From an uncultured Bacteroidales bacterium (GTDB lineage: Bacteria; Bacteroidota; Bacteroidia; Bacteroidales; UBA932): 6,270 nucleotides of DNA. Shown in pieces: positions 1-6,270 of the stretch. The stretch is taken from NCBI GenBank assembly GCA_902488725.1, contig CABTXO010000108.1:1-6270 (forward strand), given 5' to 3'. The position numbers were made by a program, and so were the translations under genes. Positions within the stretch are counted from its first letter, which is position 1, and every line of letters begins with the position of its first letter. The notes under the pieces are model-generated. The model ran no database searches, was not told the origin of the DNA, and saw only the letters and a program-made list of their open reading frames with translations.

Positions 1-51
1 ATTGGGTGTGTACGTGCTTTCGTGCGTATATCTAGTATATTCCCTTGAACG
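1..51. other. Short leader before fecR; no gene supported
   Basis: Lower in GC than the genes. On the + strand, frame 1 stops at TGA 46-48 and frame 3 at TAG 33-35. Frame 2 stays open into fecR but encodes nothing recognisable. An ECF sigma gene normally sits here or just upstream, but none of the three frames resembles the end of one. A TATATTCC at 36-43 is a poor match to the Bacteroides -7 box TAnnTTTG and has no TTG at the right distance, so no promoter is called. Confidence 0.5.
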
Positions 52-927
52 ATGCGTATCGATTTCAGAAAACTCTGGCAAATGCCGGCCCCTGATATCC
101 CTGAAAAAGAAATTGACGAGGCTTACCAAGCATTCGCGGCCAGAATTGAACGGAGTTCCCGCCGTGATCCGCAGCGCTGGACGCGCCGCATCGGAATCGC
201 CGCAGCCATGGTCTCGTTGATCGCGGTCGGCTTCGGGTCCGGTGCTGCATTCCAGTCTTTCTCTCCCGGAAAATCTGTTGTTTGGAAGGAACTGTCAGTT
301 CCCTACGGCCGGACCGACACGCTGGCGCTTGCCGACGGCACCGTACTCCTCGCCAATGCCGGGACCACGGTCCTGTACCCGGATGCTTTTTCCGGCAGGA
401 ACCGGGAAATCCATTTCATCGGCGAAGTGTATCTGGCCGTGGCGCATGATCCGAAACATCCCTTCCTGGTCCACACCCAGTCCTCCGTGATCCGCGTTAC
501 GGGGACGAAATTCAACGTCAGGTCCTACCCTCGCGAATCCTCGATTTCGACGTATCTGGAGGAGGGGAGCATCCAGGTCACCCTGCCCAATCTGGAGCAG
601 TCGATCCGGATGGTCCCGGGCAAGGTCTTGAATTATGATAAGGAAACGGGAGAAATCGCCCTTCAGAACATTCCGGAGCACATGCAGCCGGCATGGCACA
701 AGGGCGAGTTCGATGCCTATCACAAAACCTTCAGGCAGATCGCGGATGATCTGGAACGACGCTTTAACGTCCGGATCGACATCGATGACAAAGCACTGGC
801 GGACCGGATGTTCTATGCGAGCTTCGTGAACGGGGAGGAAGTCTCCCGCATTCTGGAGGCGATGAACATGAACCACGAGTTCCGCGTGCGGCAAAAGGGA
901 GATTCTTACTTTGTATCAACTTATTAG
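52..927 (+). CDS. FecR family anti-sigma factor / sigma regulator (DUF4974 C-terminus), short N-terminus
   Basis: Inner-membrane regulator that in this family holds an ECF sigma factor in the cytoplasm and releases or activates it when a TonB-dependent transporter signals across the periplasm. The 291-residue product has a basic cytoplasmic segment (1-46), one membrane helix (about 47-67), a FecR domain with the core VPYGRTDTLALADGT (83-97) followed by LLANAGTTVLYP to residue 110, and a C-terminal DUF4974 domain (about 216-288) preceded by W215 and containing FRQIADDLERRFNVRI. The ATG at 52 is the earliest possible in this frame because a TGA lies at 46-48; it has no Shine-Dalgarno, which is normal in Bacteroidota. 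The stop lies 12 nt before the SusC-like gene. The odd feature is the N-terminus: relatives usually have about 80-100 cytoplasmic residues forming the anti-sigma helices, and this one keeps only what looks like the end of that region. It could be a natural short variant, or a longer gene broken upstream. The family call is secure; sigma binding is inferred. Confidence 0.92.
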   Translation: MRIDFRKLWQMPAPDIPEKEIDEAYQAFAARIERSSRRDPQRWTRRIGIAAAMVSLIAVGFGSGAAFQSFSPGKSVVWKELSVPYGRTDTLALADGTVLLANAGTTVLYPDAFSGRNREIHFIGEVYLAVAHDPKHPFLVHTQSSVIRVTGTKFNVRSYPRESSISTYLEEGSIQVTLPNLEQSIRMVPGKVLNYDKETGEIALQNIPEHMQPAWHKGEFDAYHKTFRQIADDLERRFNVRIDIDDKALADRMFYASFVNGEEVSRILEAMNMNHEFRVRQKGDSYFVSTY

Positions 928-939
928 TCCAACACTACA

Positions 940-3900
940 ATGATTCACCGAAACAAAAAGGAAAGGAAGAGATCCGCCATGCTTCCCATGGCGCTGGCTT
1001 TGTGCCTCTCGTTTCTGTGTGCGATGCCTTCCGCCTTTTCCCAGTCGGGAGAAAGGGTCTCGCTCAACCTGCGCAATGTCACCATTGAGCAGGCCCTGAA
1101 CAAACTGAAGGAAGCGTACGGCTACTCCTACGTCGTCCAGTCGGAAGGGCTCGACCTAGGCAGGCGCTTGACCCTCCAGATTGACAACCAGTCGGTCAGT
1201 GCGGCCGTGCAGTCGATCTTCGCCCCGCAGCCCGTCGAAGTCCGGGTCAACGGCAAAACTTTGAGCCTCAGCTTGCGCGATCAGAAGACCGTTCTGCCGG
1301 AGGTGCGTACCTACACCCTCTCGGGAACGGTTACCGATGAGACGGGGCAGCCGGTGCCTGGCGCGGCCGTGATGGAGTCCGGAACTTCAAACGGCGCGGT
1401 TACGGATGCGCAAGGCCGCTATTCGCTCACTTTGGAAAAGGATGCCGTCCTGGTCTGTTCCTGCTTGAGCTATCAGGACATTTCTACGGCGGTGAACCGC
1501 AATTCAGGTCCGGTCAATTTCCAGCTCGTGCCTTCCCGGGAATACCTCGACGAAGTCGTCGTGGTCGGCTACGGCACAATGCGCCGTTCCCTGGTTACCA
1601 GCGCCATCAGCAAGATGGGCGTGGACGATGAAAAACTCCGCCAGGTCGCTTCCCCGGCCGAACTGCTCAACGGCCGCATCGCGGGCGTGTCCTCCATCAC
1701 GGGATCCGGCAATGTCGGAGCAGGGGAGCGGGTTTCCATCCGCGGGGCGTCATCCCTTTCCGCAGGCAACGAGCCGCTCTATGTGATCGACGGAATTCCG
1801 ATCGACAACCGGAACGCCAATCTGACGAACTTCGGGGAGGACATGAGTGCGCTAGCGGTCCTGAACCTGAGTGACATCGAATCGATCGAAATTCTCAAGG
1901 ATGCCGCCTCGGCCGCCATCTACGGTTCCCGTGCCACGAACGGCGTGGTGGTGATCACCACGAAGTCGGGCGGAGAAGGGAAAGCTTCCCTGCGTGTGAA
2001 TCTCACGACGGGTCTGTCGCACTTCCCGAACATCCACAAAATCCGGATGGCCGATTCCGACCTGTATGTCCGCTACTTCAACGAAGGGGTGGACAACTAC
2101 AACAGGCAGAACGGCTTGACCATCCGTGACAACGGTTACGCGGAACACATCTACAATCCCTTCGGAAACATGCCCGACTACGACTGGATGCAGAGCATCA
2201 CCCGGATCGGGCGCTTCGAAAATGCCAATGTTTCGATGTCCGGCGGGAGCAAGGGCACCAAGTACTACATCGGTGCTGCCGCCAGCCATCAGGAAGGCGT
2301 CATCCGGACGAACCGGATGAACAAGTTCAATCTGAACGCGAAGGTCTCGCACCGGTTCAATCCCTGGTTTGAAATGGGCGCGAACAACTCCGGCAACTAC
2401 ATGAAGAACTGGCAGGTGCCGGGACCGAATGCCGGTACGATGATCATCGGCCGGGCCTTGATGCAGCGTCCCTTCGACAGGCCGTTCGCCCCGGACGGTT
2501 CCTACTACACGGGTGGAACGGACGCTCTCAAATACCACAACGCACTCCAGATTCTGAACGAAGAGAACGCCTATCTCGAAAACTTCCGGTATCTGGGCAG
2601 CTACTACGCCACCCTCTATTTCCTGCAGGACCGTCTGTCCTTCAAGAACACCCTCAACGCCGATGTCTCCCAATACTACGATCACACCTATTACAATCAG
2701 AACCATCCGTACGGATTGGGAGCGGGCAGGATCGTGGACCGGAATCTGACGACGGTTAACCTGCTGTTCGAGAGTGTCCTGAACTATCAGGACCGCTATT
2801 TCGACAAGTCCTTGGATTTGAATGTCATGCTGGGCCATTCGTTCCAGAGCGACTCCTACCAGTCGATGCATCTGGACGGAAACGGTTTCCCTTCTCCGGC
2901 TTTCGAGGCGGTCGGGGTCGCTTCCACGATCCGGGATTATGGCGGATCCAAGACCAAATTCGCAATGGAATCCTACTTCGGCCGTCTGACCGCAGCCTGG
3001 AAAGAACGCTACCTGTTGACCGCCACGCTCCGTACGGACGGATCTTCCAAATTTGCCAGAGCCTACCGATGGGGACTGTTCCCTTCCGTTTCGCTGGGAT
3101 GGAACATTTCCAAGGAACCTTTTATGGAAAACCACCCGCAGACCGATCTCAAATTCCGGATCAGCTGGGGCAAGACCGGCAATCAGGAGGGGATCGGAAG
3201 GTTTGCCTGGCAGGCCTTGATGTCCGGCGGCTACAACTACGGCAACGCCAGCGGCATCGCGGTTTCCTCCTTCGGGAACGAAGCCTTGAAATGGGAACGG
3301 ACCGACCAGTACGATGTCGGGATGGACATGGGTTTCTTCGACGACCGCCTGTCCGTCATGATCGACGGCTATGTCAAGAACACGAGTGACCTGCTCTACG
3401 ACATGCCCATTCAGGCGACTTCGGGGCGGACCAGCTACAGTGCCAACATCGGCTCCATCCGGAATGTCGGACTGGAGCTGACTGTGGGAGGCAGCGTCGA
3501 TCTCGGGCAGGTGCACTGGGAATCCAATTTCAACATCTCCACGAACCGGAACCGGATCACCAGCCTGCTGGGCAACGACGACGTGATCACCATCGGAGCC
3601 AACCGTGTCCTGCAGGAAGGGAAGGAAATGGGCAAGTTCTACCTGTTTCAGCACGACGGCATTTATCAATATGACGCGGAAGTGCCGGAAGCCCAGTATG
3701 TGCAGGGCGTCCGGGCCGGAGACATCAGATGGATCGATGCCAATGGCAACGGAACCATCGAAGACGCCGACCGCGGCGTGATCGGTTCTTCCAATCCGGA
3801 TTTCTTCGGCGGCCTGAGCAATACGTTCACTTGGAAAGGATTGTCGCTCAATGTGTTCTTCTCGTATATGTACGGCAACGATGTCTACATGGGTCAGGCA

Positions 3901-4290
3901 CCGAACTTGTTCGCATCCAGAACCGGTCTTCTCTACGAGCAGGCCGTCAACAGGTGGACAGGGCCCGGAACCACCAATGTTTGGCCCCGGTCGATCTACA
4001 GTACGGATGCCAACAACAAGCGCAACTCCGATTTCTTCCTGTTTGACGGTTCTTTTATCCGTCTGCGCACACTCACTCTCGCTTACAACTTCCCGCGAAA
4101 GATCTGCGACAGGCTGATGATGAAAGGCTTGCGCGTCTATGCCCAGGGGGACAATCTGTTCCTCCTGACCCGCTATCTCGGCTACGACCCGGAAGTCTCT
4201 TCCAACATGGATCCCCGCTTCTTCGGCGTGGACAACTTGAATGTGCCCCAGCCGCGGATGTACACCCTCGGCATCAACATCACACTCTAA
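940..4290 (+). CDS. SusC/RagA-family TonB-linked outer-membrane transporter with STN domain
   Basis: Outer-membrane beta-barrel that imports a glycan or other nutrient using TonB energy, working under a SusD lid. The 1116 residues hold a signal peptide (basic start, hydrophobic core about 14-35, probable cut after AFSQ), an STN domain (about 39-111), a carboxypeptidase-regulatory-like beta-sandwich (about 126-200; GTVTDETGQPVPGAAV), the family motif DEVVVVGYG (204-212), a plug with SIRGASSL (266-273), YVIDGIPI and SIEILKDAASAAIYGSRAT (315-333), then the barrel. Near the end is the acidic SusC loop DANGNGTIEDADR (933-945), and the last strand is PRMYTLGINITL. It ends in Leu where many relatives end in Phe. 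Length is normal for the STN-containing subtype. The STN domain and the FecR gene just upstream indicate transporter-driven regulation. The ATG at 940 is preferred; an ATG at 979 would also leave a signal peptide but lose the basic n-region. Intact, with no frameshift seen. The substrate cannot be read from sequence. Confidence 0.97.
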   Translation: MIHRNKKERKRSAMLPMALALCLSFLCAMPSAFSQSGERVSLNLRNVTIEQALNKLKEAYGYSYVVQSEGLDLGRRLTLQIDNQSVSAAVQSIFAPQPVEVRVNGKTLSLSLRDQKTVLPEVRTYTLSGTVTDETGQPVPGAAVMESGTSNGAVTDAQGRYSLTLEKDAVLVCSCLSYQDISTAVNRNSGPVNFQLVPSREYLDEVVVVGYGTMRRSLVTSAISKMGVDDEKLRQVASPAELLNGRIAGVSSITGSGNVGAGERVSIRGASSLSAGNEPLYVIDGIPIDNRNANLTNFGEDMSALAVLNLSDIESIEILKDAASAAIYGSRATNGVVVITTKSGGEGKASLRVNLTTGLSHFPNIHKIRMADSDLYVRYFNEGVDNYNRQNGLTIRDNGYAEHIYNPFGNMPDYDWMQSITRIGRFENANVSMSGGSKGTKYYIGAAASHQEGVIRTNRMNKFNLNAKVSHRFNPWFEMGANNSGNYMKNWQVPGPNAGTMIIGRALMQRPFDRPFAPDGSYYTGGTDALKYHNALQILNEENAYLENFRYLGSYYATLYFLQDRLSFKNTLNADVSQYYDHTYYNQNHPYGLGAGRIVDRNLTTVNLLFESVLNYQDRYFDKSLDLNVMLGHSFQSDSYQSMHLDGNGFPSPAFEAVGVASTIRDYGGSKTKFAMESYFGRLTAAWKERYLLTATLRTDGSSKFARAYRWGLFPSVSLGWNISKEPFMENHPQTDLKFRISWGKTGNQEGIGRFAWQALMSGGYNYGNASGIAVSSFGNEALKWERTDQYDVGMDMGFFDDRLSVMIDGYVKNTSDLLYDMPIQATSGRTSYSANIGSIRNVGLELTVGGSVDLGQVHWESNFNISTNRNRITSLLGNDDVITIGANRVLQEGKEMGKFYLFQHDGIYQYDAEVPEAQYVQGVRAGDIRWIDANGNGTIEDADRGVIGSSNPDFFGGLSNTFTWKGLSLNVFFSYMYGNDVYMGQAPNLFASRTGLLYEQAVNRWTGPGTTNVWPRSIYSTDANNKRNSDFFLFDGSFIRLRTLTLAYNFPRKICDRLMMKGLRVYAQGDNLFLLTRYLGYDPEVSSNMDPRFFGVDNLNVPQPRMYTLGINITL

Positions 4291-4302
4291 AGAGATAGAA
4301 TC

Positions 4303-5580
4303 ATGAATAAGAAGATATATTCCTTGCTTGCCGTTTTTGCCTGCCTGGCAGCGGTGTCTTGTGCAAACCTGCTGGACCAGTTCTCGCCTTCCGCCATCTC
4401 ATCCGGCGGAGTGACGGGACTGGATGTTCCTTCCGTCCGGATCGGCATGTACAACCGGGTGCAGAACGCGCCCGGATACCAGAGTTACATGATTTTCGAC
4501 ATGCTGGGAGGGGACGTGACCAGCGTCAACCACAGCCCGATCGAGATCATCAACAACTACCTGCGGGAAGGGACGAGCACCCAGTCGCAGTGGAACGGGT
4601 ACTATGCAGCGATCTTCCAGGTGAACAACACCCTGTCGATCTGCGAGGCCAATCCCGATGCCGGCATGAGCGTGACAGCCGCCGGAGAAGCCCACTACTT
4701 CCGGGCACTGTTGTATCTCGGACTGGTGACGCGGTTCGGGGACGTTCCCATCCTCCGGAAGAACACCCAGGAAGATCTGCCCCGGGATCCGGCGGCGGAT
4801 GTCTGGCGCTTCATCGACGAAGAGCTCGCCGCTGCGAAACTGGCCTTGGGCACGAGTCCGTCCTACTACTATGTGTCGAAAGATGCCGTACAGGCACTGG
4901 AAGCCCGTGTCCGCCTCTACGAGGGCCGGAACGAGGAGGCCGCCGCCCTGGCGGAAGAGCTGATCAAGTCCGGCAGGTACCGTTTCGACTCCTTCTCGAA
5001 GATCTTCGGCATCGACCACAAGAGCAATTCCGAAGCGATCTTCGCTTTTATGAACCAGACCACGGAGTCCAACATCACGCTGGGCAACCAGTACTACCCG
5101 TATGACTATGTGAACAAGGGTACCGGCAACTACATCCTGACCGACGAGATCACGGACCTGTTCCTTTCCGGCGACAACCGGAAACCGGCCTCCGTCCTCA
5201 ATGTCGGCGGACGCAACTGCCTGAACAAGTATCCTTCCGGGCAGGCGGGCTGCGATCCGCTCTTCATCTCCCGGCTGGGCGAACTTTACTTGATCAGCGC
5301 CGAAGCTCAGGGGTATCCGGCGGGCGTCGCGCGCCTGAACGAACTCCGCAAGGCAAGAGGCCTGGGGCCTGCCCCCGCCTCCAGCCCCTCGACGTTCCTG
5401 GATGCGATCCTGAAGGAAAGGCGTCTGGAGTTGCTGGGCGAGAACCATTTGTTCTATGACTATGTCCGGACGGGCCGGGCCGTCTCGGCGCTGGGCATCC
5501 GGGAAACGCAGCAGCTTTTCCCGCTGCCGGCCGAAGAACTTCGCCTCAACCCGAAACTTGTCCAGAATCCTGGTTATTGA
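4303..5580 (+). CDS. SusD/RagB-family nutrient-binding outer-membrane lipoprotein
   Basis: Surface lipoprotein that captures the substrate and closes over the SusC-type barrel encoded 12 nt upstream. The start MNKKIYSLLAVFACLAAVSC is a lipoprotein signal peptide with lipidated Cys20. Family landmarks are the helix AGEAHYFRALLYLGLV with RFGDVPI (127-150), the TPR-like segment around 185-215, RLGELYLISAEA in the second half, KERRLELLGE (371-380), FYDYVRTGRA (384-393) and the end LFPLPAEEL...NPKLVQNPGY (405-425), which closes SusD proteins almost invariantly. At 425 residues it is compact; many family members have 480-600, so loops or inserts are short, but both ends are present and it looks complete. 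Two cysteines, C306 and C317, flank the short loop before RLGELYL and might form a disulfide. The stop TGA is followed in frame by TAG. No Shine-Dalgarno is evident; the leader is purine-rich and AT-rich. The ligand is unknown. Confidence 0.96.
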   Translation: MNKKIYSLLAVFACLAAVSCANLLDQFSPSAISSGGVTGLDVPSVRIGMYNRVQNAPGYQSYMIFDMLGGDVTSVNHSPIEIINNYLREGTSTQSQWNGYYAAIFQVNNTLSICEANPDAGMSVTAAGEAHYFRALLYLGLVTRFGDVPILRKNTQEDLPRDPAADVWRFIDEELAAAKLALGTSPSYYYVSKDAVQALEARVRLYEGRNEEAAALAEELIKSGRYRFDSFSKIFGIDHKSNSEAIFAFMNQTTESNITLGNQYYPYDYVNKGTGNYILTDEITDLFLSGDNRKPASVLNVGGRNCLNKYPSGQAGCDPLFISRLGELYLISAEAQGYPAGVARLNELRKARGLGPAPASSPSTFLDAILKERRLELLGENHLFYDYVRTGRAVSALGIRETQQLFPLPAEELRLNPKLVQNPGY

Positions 5581-5581
5581 T

Positions 5582-5588
5582 AGGAGGA
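5582..5588 (+). promoter_or_regulatory. Strong Shine-Dalgarno AGGAGGA that decides the start of the fourth gene
   Basis: AGGAGGA lies 6 nt before the ATG at 5595 and only 0 nt from an in-frame ATG at 5589. Normal spacing therefore selects 5595. It overlaps the TAG that follows the SusD stop, so ribosomes ending SusD translation would release beside it, which favours translational coupling. Nothing comparable precedes the other three genes. Bacteroidota initiation relies little on Shine-Dalgarno pairing, so its functional weight is uncertain. Confidence 0.6.
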
Positions 5589-5594
5589 ATGCTT

Positions 5595-6270
5595 ATGAAA
5601 ACACGATATAAAATACTTGCAATCAGCTTCGCAGCCATCGCAATGTGTGCCTGCGAGGCGGAAGACACCGCTGTCCACTACCCGGCACCCCAGCCGATTT
5701 CCAGGATCGGCAAGGCCCTGGTCGGGAAAACCACCCAGATCGCTTCCTTGTTCAAGGATTCCACCTACACCCTCCATTCGGGGGTTACGGTCACGGAACT
5801 CGCCTATCTGGACTGGACCGGAAAGCCGATGCGGACCTTCAACTTCGAGATCGACCTCAACGACCCCGCTGTCACGATTGCCAACGTGACCCCGGACGAC
5901 AAGCCCATCGGAATGGGATCGGCTACCCTGACCCGGATGCTTGAAACGGTCGATTCCCCCGGCAACCGCGTTCTGGGAGGCACGAACACGGATTTCGGCA
6001 GCGAGGCGAACAAGGCTCCGCAAAGCGTGTTCTGGCATGAGGGCATCTGCTACAAAAACAATTTTACGGCCTATCACAACCGGCCGCGCAGCTTCTTCTA
6101 CCTGTCGAAGAACAAGGTGGCCGGAACCGGGACCGAGGCTGAATATTCAGACATCATTGCACAGATCGAAATCCGGGAGGCTTTCGGCGGCAGTTCCGAA
6201 TTCGTCAGAGGGGGACAGCCGATGAATATCGCGGAACCGGATCTGTCGGGCATCAACCCCCGGACGATGG
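5595..6270 (+). CDS. Phosphodiester glycosidase (NAGPA/DUF2233) family lipoprotein, 3' end outside window
   Basis: Open from the ATG at 5595 to the window edge (225 whole codons). The family includes the human uncovering enzyme NAGPA, which removes GlcNAc from GlcNAc-1-phospho-mannose, and bacterial DUF2233 proteins that are thought to cleave sugar phosphodiesters. The product begins with a lipoprotein signal peptide (MKTRYKILAISFAAIAMCAC, Cys20) followed by acidic EAED, as in surface-exported Bacteroidota lipoproteins. Then come SGVTVTELAYLDWTGKP (62-78), a strand FNFEIDLNDPAVTI (82-95), the conserved block GGTNTDFGS (128-136) with PQSVFWHEGICYK (142-154) matching the family pattern N-G-D-F...P.G....G, AFGGSSEFVRGGQP (196-209) matching the G-G...L-v-dG block, and NPRTM (221-225) matching the PRT-v-G motif. 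The remaining C-terminal part, including the usual DGR motif, lies beyond the window. It follows the SusD gene by 14 nt, so it is probably the catalytic member of the operon. Family call is from remembered motif patterns; substrate is inferred. Confidence 0.82.
   Translation, partial: MKTRYKILAISFAAIAMCACEAEDTAVHYPAPQPISRIGKALVGKTTQIASLFKDSTYTLHSGVTVTELAYLDWTGKPMRTFNFEIDLNDPAVTIANVTPDDKPIGMGSATLTRMLETVDSPGNRVLGGTNTDFGSEANKAPQSVFWHEGICYKNNFTAYHNRPRSFFYLSKNKVAGTGTEAEYSDIIAQIEIREAFGGSSEFVRGGQPMNIAEPDLSGINPRTM

Larger units (their letters stand above)
52..6270 (+). other. Probable single operon: regulator, SusC, SusD, phosphodiester glycosidase
   Basis: All four genes share a strand, with gaps of 12, 12 and 14 nt and no hairpin followed by a T-run between them. 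The functions fit one pathway: sensing (FecR with the STN domain of the transporter), capture (SusD), import (SusC) and substrate cleavage (phosphodiester glycosidase). The operon probably extends past the right edge. Whether it also includes an upstream sigma gene cannot be seen. An extra promoter inside the end of fecR is possible. Confidence 0.75.

Noticed and set aside
36..43. TATATTCC as a -7 promoter box for fecR
   Set aside because: Two of the six fixed positions mismatch TAnnTTTG, there is no TTG at -33 spacing, and the predicted start would fall at or after the ATG.
2..220. 72-codon + strand frame that could be the tail of an upstream gene
   Set aside because: Overlaps about 170 nt of fecR and does not resemble the end of an ECF sigma factor or any family I know.
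3541..3560. Small direct repeat (ACCGGAACCGG) in the SusC gene
   Set aside because: It simply encodes N-R-N-R within a conserved barrel strand region where relatives also have polar repeats; too short to be a functional repeat.
1852..3669. 605-codon open frame on the - strand inside the SusC-like gene
   Set aside because: Exactly antisense to a clearly coding, conserved gene; the translation is rich in V, H, R, D and G with no recognisable domain, as expected from GC-rich codon bias on the other strand.
4399..5448. 349-codon open frame on the - strand inside the SusD-like gene
   Set aside because: Antisense shadow of a well-supported SusD gene; composition is skewed and no motif was recognised.
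5589..5591. In-frame ATG at 5589 as start of the phosphodiester glycosidase
   Set aside because: It directly abuts the AGGAGGA, leaving no spacing for initiation; the ATG at 5595 fits and gives a normal basic signal-peptide start (MKTRYK).
5617..5889. Short + strand frames at 5617-5889, 5645-5944 and 5941-6225
   Set aside because: They are out of frame with the 5595 gene, which stays open to the edge and shows family motifs; the short ones are rich in S, R and P with no domain.
5574..6077. 167-codon - strand frame over the start of the last gene
   Set aside because: The + strand frame from 5595 has a lipoprotein signal, a Shine-Dalgarno and NAGPA-family motifs, so the antisense frame is a shadow.

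Overview
The window carries four genes on the + strand, packed head to tail: a FecR-type anti-sigma factor (52-927), a SusC/RagA-family TonB-dependent outer-membrane transporter (940-4290), its SusD/RagB-family surface lipoprotein partner (4303-5580), and the 5' part of a phosphodiester glycosidase (NAGPA/DUF2233-like) lipoprotein that runs off the right edge (5595-6270). Gaps are only 12, 12 and 14 nt, and no terminator is visible between genes, so a single transcription unit is likely. No RNA gene, mobile element, CRISPR array or obvious repeat was seen.

A SusC/SusD pair is diagnostic of Bacteroidota. The bodies of the genes are GC-rich (roughly 55-60 % by eye), which is high for Bacteroides itself. 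It fits a GC-richer Bacteroidales lineage such as Alistipes/Rikenellaceae or a related uncultured gut group; this placement is inference. Starts of the second to fourth genes sit in AT-rich patches (about 32-35 % GC over 60 nt), as expected where initiation depends on unstructured mRNA rather than Shine-Dalgarno pairing. The fourth gene is an exception because it also has a strong AGGAGGA.

Layout: bases 1-51 are a short AT-richer leader with no gene I can support. Then come the regulator, transporter, binding lipoprotein and enzyme. The transporter has an N-terminal STN domain, the module that contacts the periplasmic part of FecR proteins. This suggests trans-envelope control: ligand at SusC/SusD is sensed through STN and FecR and passed to an ECF sigma factor, which is not in the window. 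The enzyme implies that the glycan or glycoconjugate carries a sugar in phosphodiester linkage (for example GlcNAc-1-phospho-mannose, teichoic-acid-like or capsular phosphodiesters). The locus therefore reads as a polysaccharide-utilisation-type operon for a phosphodiester-containing substrate.

Most noteworthy points: the phosphodiester glycosidase in the operon; a FecR cytoplasmic segment of only about 46 residues, much shorter than usual; and almost no space between regulator and transporter for the sigma-dependent promoter such systems normally use. The architecture is otherwise recognisable, and I do not claim a wholly new system.
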